Source: Streptomyces sp. SolWspMP-5a-2 | GTDB lineage: Bacteria; Actinomycetota; Actinomycetes; Streptomycetales; Streptomycetaceae | Assembly: GCF_900091845.1 (NCBI RefSeq) | Contig: NZ_FMCI01000357.1 | Coordinates: 1-37,241 of the forward strand | Direction: 5' to 3' | Length of the DNA stretch: 37,241 nucleotides | Shown: positions 1 to 7,329 of the stretch, piece by piece | How the letters are laid out: every line of letters starts with the position of its first letter | Numbering within the stretch: the stretch's first letter is position 1 | Program-made: the position numbers and the translations under genes | Notes under the pieces: model-generated | Databases searched by the model: none | What the model was told of the DNA's origin: nothing | Seen by the model: only the letters and a program-made list of their open reading frames with translations

Positions 1-233
1 CTCGGCGTCCTCGACGTCGTAGCAGCGCTCCACGCGCACCCCGCGGCGAGCAGCCGCGGATAGACCTCGGCGGTGGACCGCCACACCCAGCGGCCGACCC
101 CGGGCCGCTCCCGCACGGCCGCCGCGAGGTCGGGCTCCCGCCGGACCGGCCCCGAGGGCAGCCCGTCCCGGCCGAGGGGGACGACCTCCGCGCCACCGCC
201 CTCGGCCGGTGCGAGTGCCCACCTCTCGGCCAT
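1..233 (-). CDS. DNA polymerase I-like protein (bifunctional 3'-5' exonuclease/polymerase type), 5' part, apparent frameshift
   Basis: This is the N-terminus of a leftward gene that leaves the window. The ATG at 233-231 gives MAERWALAPAEGGGAEVV, then a stretch with RREPDLAAAVRERPGV, RWVWRSTAEVYPRLLAAG. I recognise this as the start of the actinobacterial DNA polymerase I-like protein with an exonuclease-type N-domain, from memory of the family. After codon 64 the frame breaks. The expected GVRVERCYDVEDAE is encoded from position 39 downward in another frame, so one base is missing in the G run at 39-42. The original frame stays open to the edge but gives unrelated residues. This is either a sequencing error or a real lesion; the fragment is too short to tell. 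No strong ribosome binding site is visible. Confidence 0.6.
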   Translation of the reverse strand, partial: MAERWALAPAEGGGAEVVPLGRDGLPSGPVRREPDLAAAVRERPGVGRWVWRSTAEVYPRLLAAGCAWSAATTSRTP

Positions 234-408
234 GCCCCGAGTCTCGCAGCCCCCACTGACAACGCCCCCGAGCCACCACGACACGTGAGCGGCCACGACA
301 CCCGAGCGACCAGGACGCCCGAGCGGCCACGACGCCCTCGCCCCCGGGCAGCGACCTCGCCCCCGTGCCCCGCCCTGGGCGGAGATCCCGTCCCCGCGCC
401 CGCGCCCT

Positions 409-1149
409 CTACTTCTCCTCGTCCCGCTGACGGGACTTGAGGTAGGCGGCGAGCAGGTCGACGATCCTGGACTCGACCGGCTCCTTGGTGACGCCGAGAT
501 CGGCGAGGACGCCCTGTCCGTGCTCGAACTCCAGCAGGGCCAGCAGGACGTGCTCGGTGCCGACGTAGTTGTGGCCCATCCGCAGGGCCTCGCGGAAGGT
601 GAGTTCGAGCGCCTTCTTGGCGTCGGAGCTGTAGGGGATCAGCGCCGGGACGCTCTCCGCCGCGGGCGGCAGCGCGGCGGTGGCCGCGGCGCGCAGCGCG
701 TCCAGGGAGACGCCCTGGTCGACGAGCACGCGCGCGGCGATCGCCTCCGGCTGCGACTCCAGGCCGAGCACCAGGTGCACGGGCTGGACCTCCGCGTTGC
801 CCGCCGCCTTGGCCGCGGTGTGGGCCGCCGCCACCACGCTGCGGGCGCGCGGGGTGTAGCGGCTGAAGCCCTGGTTGGGGTCGAGGTCGGTGGACTCCTT
901 GGGCACGAACCGCTTCTGCGCGGCCTGCCGGGTGACGCCCATGCTCCGGCCGATGTCGGTCCAGGAGGCGCCGGATCGCCGCGCCTGGTCCACGAAGTGG
1001 CCGATCAGATGGTCGGCCACCTCGTCCAGGTGGTCGGCCGCGATCACCGCGTCCTCCAGCTGGTCGAGCGGCTCGGCGTGCACCTTCTTGATGGCTTCGA
1101 TGAGGTCGTCGAGACGTACCGAGGACGCCCCGTTCGGATTCGTCGTCAT
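409..1149 (-). CDS. HTH plus Clp N-domain protein (ClpC2-like), probable autoregulator
   Basis: The 246-residue protein has three parts. Residues 10-60 are helical, residues 62-82 form a helix-turn-helix (SWTDIGRSMGVTRQAAQKRF), and residues 97-240 contain two Clp-N repeats (ARSVVAAAHTAAKAAGN with HLVLGL, then AKKALELTFREALRMGH with EHVLLALL). It has no AAA+ ATPase domain, so it cannot be a Clp unfoldase. The layout matches mycobacterial ClpC2, known as a DNA-binding, self-repressing decoy that binds ClpC1-targeting antibiotics such as cyclomarin. By analogy it may sense Clp-N ligands and buffer ClpC. The start ATG directly follows a promoter (see 1151-1197), so the mRNA is probably leaderless. 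It is divergent from the DUF2786 gene. Confidence 0.85.
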   Translation of the reverse strand: MTTNPNGASSVRLDDLIEAIKKVHAEPLDQLEDAVIAADHLDEVADHLIGHFVDQARRSGASWTDIGRSMGVTRQAAQKRFVPKESTDLDPNQGFSRYTPRARSVVAAAHTAAKAAGNAEVQPVHLVLGLESQPEAIAARVLVDQGVSLDALRAAATAALPPAAESVPALIPYSSDAKKALELTFREALRMGHNYVGTEHVLLALLEFEHGQGVLADLGVTKEPVESRIVDLLAAYLKSRQRDEEK

Positions 1150-1150
1150 G

Positions 1151-1197
1151 TGTCAACCGTAGGTTGACAGAGGGAGGGTGTCAACCTCGCGTTGACA
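1151..1197 (-). promoter_or_regulatory. Twin palindromic operators overlapping a leaderless promoter
   Basis: There are two 19-bp inverted repeats. TGTCAACCGTAGGTTGACA (1151-1169) has perfect 8-bp arms, and TGTCAACCTCGCGTTGACA (1179-1197) has 7-bp arms. Their starts are 28 bp apart. On the minus strand a TTGACA (-35) lies inside the distal palindrome, followed by a 17-nt spacer and TACGGT (-10) inside the proximal one. Six bases then precede the ATG at 1149, so transcription should start at the start codon. Both core promoter boxes are buried in the operators, which fits repression. Binding by the HTH of the downstream gene is inference. Confidence 0.75.
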
Positions 1198-1253
1198 TCT
1201 GGGAGGAGGGCGGTGGGCGCGGCGCTGTCAGTGCCCCGTGTCACGATCGGAGG

Positions 1254-2375
1254 GTGAGCAGCACGCCCAGCGGCGGCGCGACCGTCGACCGCGCCTTCGA
1301 AGCCGCCCTCTACGCCGACGCGGGCCCCGCCCTGGACACGGGCGCCTCCGTGCTGGCCGCCGACCCCGCGGCCGACGCGGAACTGGCGCGCAGGGGGCGG
1401 GAGTTCCTGGCGGCGCTCTGGCGGCGCGGCTGGCAGCCCGCCGACGTCGAGCGGATCGTCCGGCGCGATCTGGACGACGTCCATGTCCGGCTGGCCGCGC
1501 GGCTGATCCGGGACCAGGCGCCGGACGACCGTGCCCGCGGCCCGCGTTGGCAGGCGCAGACGCGGGCGCTGCCCGACGGACCGCCGCCCCGCACCGACCG
1601 CTTCTCGCACGCGACCGCCGTCCTGGAGCTGTACCGCCTGCTGCTGCGCCTGCCGGGGCTCGAACCCCTGGAGGACGAGCGCCCGGCCGCCGGACCGCCG
1701 CGTCCCGCGTCCCGGATGCTCACCCGCATCCGGGCGCTGCTGGTGAAGGCCGAGGCGACGGGGTTCCCCGAGGAGGCGGAGGCGCTGACCGCGAAGGCGC
1801 AGGAGCTGATGGCCCGGCACAGCGTCGACGAGGCGCTGCTCGCCTCCCACGCGCCCGCGCCGGACGCCCCCGGGGCCTGCCGGATCGGCGTCGAGCCGCC
1901 CTACGAGCAGGCCAAGGCGGTGCTGCTGGACGCGGTGGCGGGCGCCAACCACTGCCGGGCCGTGTGGAACGAGGCGTTCGGATTCTCCACGGTCGTCGGG
2001 TTCGAGGCCGATCTGGAGGTCGTGGAGCTGCTGTTCACGTCGCTGCTGGTGCAGGCGACGACGGCGATGACGAAGGCGGAGGCGGCGCAGCGCGCGGGCG
2101 GACGCAGGCGGACCAAGACGTTCCGGCAGTCGTTCCTGGCCGCCTACGCGCACCGGGTGGGCGCCCGGTTGACGAAGGCCGCCGAGACGCAGGTCGGCGA
2201 GGACCTGCTCCCGGTGCTCGCCTCGCGCGAGGTGGCGGTCGGCACGGCGGCGGACCGGATGTTCCCGCGGACGACCAGCACCCGGCTGCGCGGGGTGACG
2301 GACGAGGCGGGCTGGACGGAGGGAGCCGAGGCGGCGGACCACGCCCAGGTCGCCCACCGCCCCCGCCTGTCCTGA
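1254..2375 (+). CDS. DUF2786 domain protein
   Basis: A GTG at 1254 gives 373 residues; the frame is open further upstream to 1164, but that would run through the ClpC2-like operator. The DUF2786 signature is clear around residues 150-185 (MLTRIRALLVKAEATGFPEE, AEALTAKAQELMARHSVDE). It is followed by the usual C-terminal alpha/beta region with YEQAKAVLLDAVAGANHC and FRQSFLAAYAHRVGARL. The biochemical function of DUF2786 is not known to me. AGG sits almost against the GTG, so the ribosome binding site is poor or the start is slightly wrong. It is divergent from the ClpC2-like gene and convergent with the DUF4232 lipoprotein. Confidence 0.8.
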   Translation: MSSTPSGGATVDRAFEAALYADAGPALDTGASVLAADPAADAELARRGREFLAALWRRGWQPADVERIVRRDLDDVHVRLAARLIRDQAPDDRARGPRWQAQTRALPDGPPPRTDRFSHATAVLELYRLLLRLPGLEPLEDERPAAGPPRPASRMLTRIRALLVKAEATGFPEEAEALTAKAQELMARHSVDEALLASHAPAPDAPGACRIGVEPPYEQAKAVLLDAVAGANHCRAVWNEAFGFSTVVGFEADLEVVELLFTSLLVQATTAMTKAEAAQRAGGRRRTKTFRQSFLAAYAHRVGARLTKAAETQVGEDLLPVLASREVAVGTAADRMFPRTTSTRLRGVTDEAGWTEGAEAADHAQVAHRPRLS

Positions 2376-2439
2376 CCGGCGGGCCGCCTTCGCGCGGACC
2401 ACCTCGCGTGCCCCGTCCGGCGGTGGTGGTCGGCGGCGG

Positions 2440-2976
<537 letters not shown>

Positions 2977-3134
2977 GAGGGTTCCTTGCGTGGTGCGGGG
3001 AGGGACGGGTGCTCGTGTCCATGGATCATCACGCACGAACCCGTGAGCCGGTTGCCACCCCGGAGAAACCCCGGGAAGTCCCTCCGGCACGCGCCCCGCA
3101 CCCGCCCACGCGCGCCCCTCCCGGACCCCGGAAG

Positions 3135-3256
3135 CGAGCCCCGGGCCCGAGCCCTGTGTCCCGAGCCCCGGGCCCGAGTCCTGTGTCCCGAGCCCCGGGC
3201 CCCGGGCCCGAGCCCTGTGTCCCGAGCCCCGGGCCCCGGGCCCGAGCCCTGTGTCC
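3135..3256 (+). repeat. GC-rich tandem repeat, four copies
   Basis: Four adjacent copies share a CGAGCCCCGGG...CGAGCCCTGTGTCC core. They lie at 3135-3161 (27 nt), 3162-3188 (27 nt, one substitution), 3189-3222 (34 nt) and 3223-3256 (34 nt). The longer copies carry one extra CCCCGGG heptamer. The array lies in the roughly 300-bp gap between two leftward lipoprotein genes, just past the stop of neither and upstream of the DUF4232 promoter region. There are no unique spacers, so it is not a CRISPR array. Confidence 0.85.
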
Positions 3257-3275
3257 CGACCGCGCAGGTCCCGCC

Positions 3276-3896
3276 CTACTGCCCCAGCCCCGCCGTCGGC
3301 AGGCCGCTCGGCAGCCTGCCGCCCTCGGCGCGGGTGTACGTCTCCGTGCCGCGCTCGCCCGACCAGGTCACCTTCAGCGCCGACCCGTCGACCGATTCGA
3401 CCGTCCCGGACGCCCGCGAGGTGTCGTCCTTCGTGCAGGTCAGGCGGATCGTCCGGGTGCCCGAATCCTCGCCCGCGGTCCCGCTGCACACGGTTCCGCC
3501 GGTGACGAACAGCCCGGCCTGCGTGCCGGTGATCACCAGGGCCACGGCCTTGCCGTCGGCGGTGGCGAGCCAGCTTCCCTGGAGCCCGTCGGAGGCGGTG
3601 CCCGTGCCACCGCCGGTCCCCGCGGACCCGGATCCGGACCCGGACGCCGACGAGGTCGCGGCCGGACTCGACGCGGAACCGGAGGCTCCGCCGTCCCCGC
3701 CGTCGTCACCGCCGCCGCACGAGGTCAGCGCGAGCGCGCCCACGAGGCCGAAGCCCACCAGCCCCGCCCGGCGCCGCGCCCGCCCCGACCGCCCGAGCGG
3801 CGACCGCTCGGGCCACGGCCCTGCGTGCCACGACCGCCGTGCGGCCGCGTCCTCCCGCCGAGCCGTGCCCGTCGCATCCGAATTCGCCCACGTCAC
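3276..3896 (-). CDS. Putative lipoprotein of unknown function
   Basis: The product is 206 residues from a GTG at 3896; the start is uncertain because the frame is open to 4151. An Arg-rich segment is followed by a short hydrophobic stretch (AGLVGFGLVGALALTSC) with a lipobox Cys near residue 60. A long Gly/Ser/Ala linker comes next, then a small beta-rich domain (LQGSWLATADGKAVALVITG, FVTGGTVCSG, TIRLTCTKDDTS, KVTWSGERGTETYTRAEGG). The roughly 45-residue stretch before the hydrophobic core is unusually long for a lipoprotein. I do not recognise the family. The last domain resembles small secreted lipocalin-like or DUF-type domains that measure expression against a blank, but I would not name it. 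Confidence 0.7.
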   Translation of the reverse strand: MTWANSDATGTARREDAAARRSWHAGPWPERSPLGRSGRARRRAGLVGFGLVGALALTSCGGGDDGGDGGASGSASSPAATSSASGSGSGSAGTGGGTGTASDGLQGSWLATADGKAVALVITGTQAGLFVTGGTVCSGTAGEDSGTRTIRLTCTKDDTSRASGTVESVDGSALKVTWSGERGTETYTRAEGGRLPSGLPTAGLGQ

Positions 3897-4296
3897 CGGA
3901 AGCCCCCAAAAAAGCCGTAGCGGGTTGGCCTGAACACGCCCGCAGCAAGCTACCAGGCACCCCCCTCGGCCACCTTGGTCGTCGGCGGCGCGACCAGAAC
4001 AGCAGCCGACGCCCGCCGACGCCCAACCGCCAACGGCCGCCCGACAACCGACGCGCGCCCGCCAACCGGCAACGGTCAACGGCCCGACACACGCCCGCCG
4101 ACCGACAACCGCCGACCGACAACCGCCGACGCCCCGACGCACGCCCGGCAACGAAGCCGAGGCCCCTCCGTGGAGAGACCCCCGGCCGACCCCTCCGCGG
4201 AGACGCCCCCGCCCCGGACGCCCCCGCCCCGGACGATGCCCCGTCAGCGGGACGGCGCCCGCACCGGGACGGCGCCCGTCACCAAGACGGCGTCCG
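3897..4296. other. Gene-free, low-complexity stretch
   Basis: No convincing gene is seen here. From about 4000 to 4150 the sequence is a degenerate C/A/G-rich repeat with many CCGACAACCG, CCGCCAACGG and GACGCCCG words. From about 4170 to 4250 it is rich in CCCCGCCCCGGACG words. All open frames here are by-products of composition. It separates the lipoprotein promoter from the 3' end of rpsN. Confidence 0.6.
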
Positions 4297-4301
4297 TCAC
4301 C
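4249..4301 (+). repeat. 18-bp imperfect tandem repeat at the rpsN 3' end
   Basis: Three consecutive units of the form (G/A)(G/A)GACGGCG(C/T)CCGTCACC lie at 4249-4265 (17 nt), 4266-4283 and 4284-4301. A partial fourth begins at 4302. The last units run into the rpsN stop codon (4299-4297), so the rpsN tail and its 3' flank seem to have been duplicated. Confidence 0.7.
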
Positions 4302-4602
4302 AGGACGACTTGCGTACCCCCGGCAGGAACCCCGCGTGGGCCTGGCCCCGCAGGGAGACGCGGGACAGGCCGAACCGCCGGAAGTAGCCGCGCGGGCGCC
4401 CGTCCACCTGGTCGCGGTTGCGCACCCGGGTCGCGCTCGCGTCCCGCGGCTGGCGGCCCAACTCCCGCTGCGCGGACAGCCGTTCCGCCTCCGAGGACGA
4501 CGGCCTGCGGATGATCTCCTTCAGCTCGGCCCGCCGCTCGGCGTACCGGGCGACGATCTCCTGGCGCCGCTCGTTCTTCGCGATCTTGCTCTTCTTCGCC
4601 AT
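4297..4602 (-). CDS. rpsN: 30S ribosomal protein S14, zinc-independent (C-) paralogue
   Basis: The 101-residue protein is a full-length long-form S14 (MAKKSKIAKNERRQEIVARY, REIIRRPSSS-like middle, ending GFLPGVRKSSW). It lacks the CxxC...CxxC zinc ribbon of the short C+ form, which is the type expressed when zinc is scarce. The rpmB stop and the rpsN start share one base (TGATG at 4604-4600), so the two are translationally coupled. They form the leftward arm of the Zur-box divergent island. S14 binds 16S rRNA in the 30S head. Confidence 0.95.
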   Translation of the reverse strand: MAKKSKIAKNERRQEIVARYAERRAELKEIIRRPSSSEAERLSAQRELGRQPRDASATRVRNRDQVDGRPRGYFRRFGLSRVSLRGQAHAGFLPGVRKSSW

Positions 4603-4838
4603 CAGACCCGCACCCCCCGGGCGCGGATGCGGGCCACGGCCGCCTCGACGCCGATCGTGTCGACGGTCTTGATCCCGCGCGCGCTCAGCCGCAGCCGGAC
4701 GTACCGGTTCTCTCCGGCCAGCCAGTACCGCTTGGACTGGATGTTGGGGTCGAAACGGCGGGACGTGCGCCGGTGGGAGTGCGAGATCCGGTTGCCGAAG
4801 CCGGGCTTCGCTCCGGTCAGCATGCAGTGCGCGGACAT
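4602..4838 (-). CDS. rpmB: 50S ribosomal protein L28, zinc-independent paralogue
   Basis: The 78-residue L28 begins MSAHCMLTGAKPGFGNRISH and includes HRRTSRRFDPNIQSKRYWL. Only one cysteine is left where C+ L28 has a CxxC pair, so it should not bind zinc. GGAGAGG lies eight bases before the ATG. It is the first gene of the leftward transcript and starts 34 bp from the Zur-box-like palindrome. Confidence 0.95.
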   Translation of the reverse strand: MSAHCMLTGAKPGFGNRISHSHRRTSRRFDPNIQSKRYWLAGENRYVRLRLSARGIKTVDTIGVEAAVARIRARGVRV

Positions 4839-4872
4839 GGGTGACGTACCTCTCCGGAAGTCTTGTCGCTAA

Positions 4873-4887
4873 TGGATGTCATTTTCA
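4873..4887. promoter_or_regulatory. Zur box between rpmB and rpmG
   Basis: TGGATGTCATTTTCA matches the streptomycete Zur operator (consensus about TGAAAATnATTTTCA) perfectly in the right half (ATTTTCA) and partly in the left. It lies in an AT-rich island in the 62-bp gap between divergent rpmB and rpmG, 13 bases from the rpmG start. Zur with zinc would repress both arms; zinc starvation would release them. Confidence 0.8.
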
Positions 4888-4900
4888 GTAAGGTACCAGC

Positions 4901-5065
4901 ATGGCACGCAACGAACTCCGTCCGGTCATCAAGCTGCGGTCCACCGCGGGGACCGGCTTCACCTATGTGACCCGCAAGAACCGCCGCAACGACCCCGACC
5001 GGATGGTCCTGCGCAAGTACGACCCGGTCGCCGGTCGGCACGTCGACTTCCGAGAGGAGCGCTGA
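4901..5065 (+). CDS. rpmG: 50S ribosomal protein L33, zinc-independent paralogue
   Basis: The 54-residue L33 runs MARNELRPVIKLRSTAGTGF to REER. The two CxxC pairs of the zinc-binding form are absent (no cysteine at all), so this is the C- type. It is the first gene of the rightward zinc-starvation transcript. AAGG lies about eight bases before the ATG and the Zur box sits directly upstream. Nine bases separate its stop from rpmE. Confidence 0.95.
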   Translation: MARNELRPVIKLRSTAGTGFTYVTRKNRRNDPDRMVLRKYDPVAGRHVDFREER

Positions 5066-5074
5066 ACCCCCGCC

Positions 5075-5329
5075 ATGCGCAAGGACATCCATCCGCCCTA
5101 CGGTCCCGTCGTCTTCCGTGACCGGGCCGCGGGCCACGCCTTCCTCACCCGCTCGACGATGACGTCGGGGAAGACGGTCGTCTGGGAGGACGGCGAGACC
5201 TACCCGGTGGTCGACGTCGAGATCTCGAACGTGAGCCACCCCTTCTACACCGGCACCGCCCGGGTCCTGGACACGGCCGGTCGCGTCGAGCGCTTCGAGC
5301 GCAGGTACGGCAAGCGGGGCGGGGCGTGA
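5075..5329 (+). CDS. rpmE: 50S ribosomal protein L31 type B, zinc-independent
   Basis: The 84-residue type B L31 begins MRKDIHPPYGPVVFRDRAAG and contains TRSTMTSGKTVVWEDGETYP and HPFYTGTARVLDTAGRVERF. It has no cysteines, unlike type A L31 (CxxC). In zinc starvation it replaces the zinc form on the ribosome, which frees zinc. Its TGA overlaps the GTG of the CobW-like gene (GTGA at 5326-5329), a sign of coupling. Confidence 0.95.
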   Translation: MRKDIHPPYGPVVFRDRAAGHAFLTRSTMTSGKTVVWEDGETYPVVDVEISNVSHPFYTGTARVLDTAGRVERFERRYGKRGGA

Positions 5330-6453
5330 GCCTCTCCGTGGCGATCGTCGGCGGCCTGCACGCCGACGCCCGCCGCGCCACGGTCGCCGCCCTCCTCGCC
5401 GAGGTGCCCGGCAGCGTCGTCCTCCACCACGACCTGGCGACGGCGGCGGCGGGCACCGTCGTGCGCACGGTCAGGGACGCCGAGGGCATCGTCACGGCGG
5501 GGGAGGCGCCCCTGGTCAACGACTGCGCCTGCTGCGCCCTGCGCGAGGACCTGGTCCCGGAGCTGCGGCGGCTCGCCGAGGCGGGGCTGACCCGGCTGGC
5601 CGTGGTCGAGCTGTGGGACTCGGTCGAGCCCAAGGCGATGGCGGAGGTGGTCGCGGCCGGCGGTCTCACCGTCACCTCGGTGATCACCGCCGTCGACCCG
5701 GCCCTCGTGCTGCCGTACCTGGGCAACGGGGACGACCTCGCCGAGCGGGGTCTGGCCGCCGCCGCGACCGATCAGCGCACGGTCGCCGACACCTTCGCCC
5801 GGCAGCTCGAGTACGCCCCGGTGCTCGCGGTCGTCGACTCCCCGGAGGCGGACGACGAGGACCGCGAGCTGCTGGCCCAACTGCACCCCACCGCACGGCA
5901 GGTGCCCCTGGGCGGTCCCTGGCTGGCGCTCGCCGCGCTGGCCGGTTTCGACGTCGAGTCGGCCGCCGCGGCCCAGCACCCGGCGTGCGCGCTGCTGCCC
6001 GCCGAGGCCGACGCGCACGGGGTCGCCACCTTCGTCTGGCACCGGCGGCGGCCGTTCCACCCGGAGCGCCTGTACGCCGCCCTGGAGGACCTGACCTGCG
6101 CGGCGGCCCGCAGCCGGGGCCGGTTCTGGCTCGCCGACAAGCCGGACGCGCTGCTGCACTGGGACGCGGCGGGCGGGGCCCTGTGCGTGGAGAGCGCGGG
6201 GCCGTGGCTGGCCTCCCTGCCCGACGCGGCCTGGGAGATGGTGCCCCCGGTGCGCCGGGCCGCCGCCGCGATGGACTGGCACGCCGAGCACGGCGACTGC
6301 TGCCAGCACCTGGTGTTCACGTCCCCTGGGCTCGACCGCGACGGGCTCGAACACCTGCTGGAGTCCTGCCTGCTGACCGACACCGAGTACGCCGCGGGGC
6401 GGGACGCCTGGCGCCGCCTCTCGTCCGACTTCGACACCCTTCTGGAGATCTGA
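5326..6453 (+). CDS. CobW/COG0523-like protein with degenerate GTPase motifs
   Basis: The 375-residue protein has the COG0523 layout: an N-terminal GTPase-like half, a Cys-x-Cys-Cys metal motif (C67, C69, C70 in NDCACCALRED) and a CobW C-terminal domain from about residue 225 (ATFVWHRRRPFHPERLY). COG0523 proteins are GTP-dependent metal chaperones. Here the P-loop reads AIVGGLHADARRATV with no GK(S/T), the usual ETTG segment reads VVELWDS, and no NKxD is seen (VLAVVDSPEADD). Nucleotide hydrolysis may therefore be lost while the metal site is kept. It lies between rpmE and rpsR with overlapping stops and starts, so it belongs to the zinc-starvation response. Confidence 0.85.
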   Translation: MSLSVAIVGGLHADARRATVAALLAEVPGSVVLHHDLATAAAGTVVRTVRDAEGIVTAGEAPLVNDCACCALREDLVPELRRLAEAGLTRLAVVELWDSVEPKAMAEVVAAGGLTVTSVITAVDPALVLPYLGNGDDLAERGLAAAATDQRTVADTFARQLEYAPVLAVVDSPEADDEDRELLAQLHPTARQVPLGGPWLALAALAGFDVESAAAAQHPACALLPAEADAHGVATFVWHRRRPFHPERLYAALEDLTCAAARSRGRFWLADKPDALLHWDAAGGALCVESAGPWLASLPDAAWEMVPPVRRAAAAMDWHAEHGDCCQHLVFTSPGLDRDGLEHLLESCLLTDTEYAAGRDAWRRLSSDFDTLLEI

Positions 6454-6689
6454 TGCCCCGCAGGAGCGACCCGAACAGGCCCGTCAAGAACCGGCCCAAC
6501 CCGCTGCACCAGGCCCGCGTCGAGTACATCGACTACAAGGACACCGACCTGCTGCGGAAGTTCCTCTCCGACCGGGGCAAGATCCGCAGCCGCCGCGTCA
6601 CCCGGGTCACCGCCCGGCAGCAGCGGCTGCTGGCCCGCGCGATCAAGAACGCCCGGGAGATGGCGCTGCTGCCCTGTGCGAGCCGGTGA
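6453..6689 (+). CDS. rpsR: 30S ribosomal protein S18, alternative paralogue
   Basis: The 78-residue S18 runs MPRRSDPNRPVKNRPNPLHQ through YIDYKDTDLLRKFLSDRGKI to a tail with LLARAIKNAREMALLPCASR. Its ATG overlaps the upstream TGA by one base (TGATG, 6451-6455). It is the last gene of the rightward Zur-controlled unit. It lacks the N-terminal cysteine arrangement of zinc-binding S18. It partners S6 in the 30S platform. Confidence 0.93.
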   Translation: MPRRSDPNRPVKNRPNPLHQARVEYIDYKDTDLLRKFLSDRGKIRSRRVTRVTARQQRLLARAIKNAREMALLPCASR

Positions 6690-6865
6690 CGGGGCGGCGC
6701 GGGGCGCGGTCCGCCGTCCGGTGTCCGGCGGGCCGAACTTTTCCGGCGTCCCGGCCGTGCACCTGAGTGACTACGTTGTCCAGCATGTTCGGGCAGGTCG
6801 GGGGCAGACGCGGAACCAGCTCCGGTAAAGGGAGCGTCAAAGCTGTAACCGTGGGACCACTACGC

Positions 6866-6912
6866 GTGCACGTGCATCTGCTCACGCATCTGCACATGAA
6901 CAGAGTTATGAT
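6866..6912 (+). promoter_or_regulatory. 28-nt operator-like element (copy 1) and -10 of the DUF397 gene
   Basis: GTGCACGTGCATCTGC, then TCAC, then GCATCTGC (6866-6893). GCATCTGC is thus a direct repeat four bases apart, preceded by the palindrome TGCACGTGCA. The same 28-nt pattern, differing only in the four-base spacer, occurs inverted at 7919-7946. TATGAT at 6907-6912 is a good -10 hexamer 13 bases downstream, so the element covers the -35 zone. It ends 82 bases before the DUF397 start. It is probably bound by the nearby XRE regulator (inference). Confidence 0.75.
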
Positions 6913-6975
6913 CCGGGTCAGTTGACCACTGCATCAATGGCCACACCAGCCAGTTGCACCACCGGGGAGCTACCT

Positions 6976-7248
6976 GTGGACCACGACGTGTACGACCTGT
7001 ACGACGTTCAAGGCGCGTCCGGCGTGTACAACGGCATGGCCGCCGCCGAACTGCCCGTGGCCTGGCAGAAGAGCAGGCACAGCAACTCGCAGGGATCGTG
7101 CGTGGAGTTCGCCCGGCTGCCCGGCGGTGAGGTCGCCGTGCGCAACTCCCGCTTCCCCGACGGCCCCGCGCTCGTCTACACGCGCGCGGAGATCGAGGCG
7201 ATGCTGCTGGGCGTCAAGGACGGCGAGTTCGACCACCTGGTCGGCTGA
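6976..7248 (+). CDS. DUF397 small protein
   Basis: The product is 90 residues from the GTG at 6976, chosen because GGGGAG stands six bases upstream. An ATG at 6937 and a TTG at 6922 are in frame but lack such a site. The DUF397 domain covers residues 30-90 (AWQKSRHSNSQGSCVEFARL, GEVAVRNSRFPDGPALVYTR, then EIEAMLLGVKDGEFDHLV). Genes of this family sit beside XRE-DUF5753 regulators and SpoIIAB-like ATPases in developmental clusters such as whiJ and abaA, where they act together. Here the ATPase gene is convergent and the XRE gene lies further right. Confidence 0.85.
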   Translation: MDHDVYDLYDVQGASGVYNGMAAAELPVAWQKSRHSNSQGSCVEFARLPGGEVAVRNSRFPDGPALVYTRAEIEAMLLGVKDGEFDHLVG

Positions 7249-7288
7249 CCGCCCTCCCGGCGGGCCCCGTGGCCCGGGGGAGGGCGGT
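7248..7288. terminator. Bidirectional stem-loop between DUF397 and ATPase genes
   Basis: Arms ACCGCCCTCCC (7248-7258) and GGGAGGGCGGT (7278-7288) are perfectly complementary. Inside them CGGGCC (7261-7266) pairs with GGCCCG (7271-7276) around CCGT. This nearly unbroken hairpin of 17 pairs lies between two convergent genes. Confidence 0.8.
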
Positions 7289-7329
7289 GACGCGCGTAGA
7301 CATCGGCCCCGGTCAGGCGGTCGCGCCGC

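Noticed and set aside
73..288. Plus-strand frame of 71 codons at the left edge
   Set aside because: The minus strand encodes recognisable polymerase N-terminal sequence here. The plus frame is Arg/Pro/Ser-rich noise.
3135..3256. CRISPR-like array
   Set aside because: The units are directly adjacent without unique spacers, and there is no cas gene in the window.
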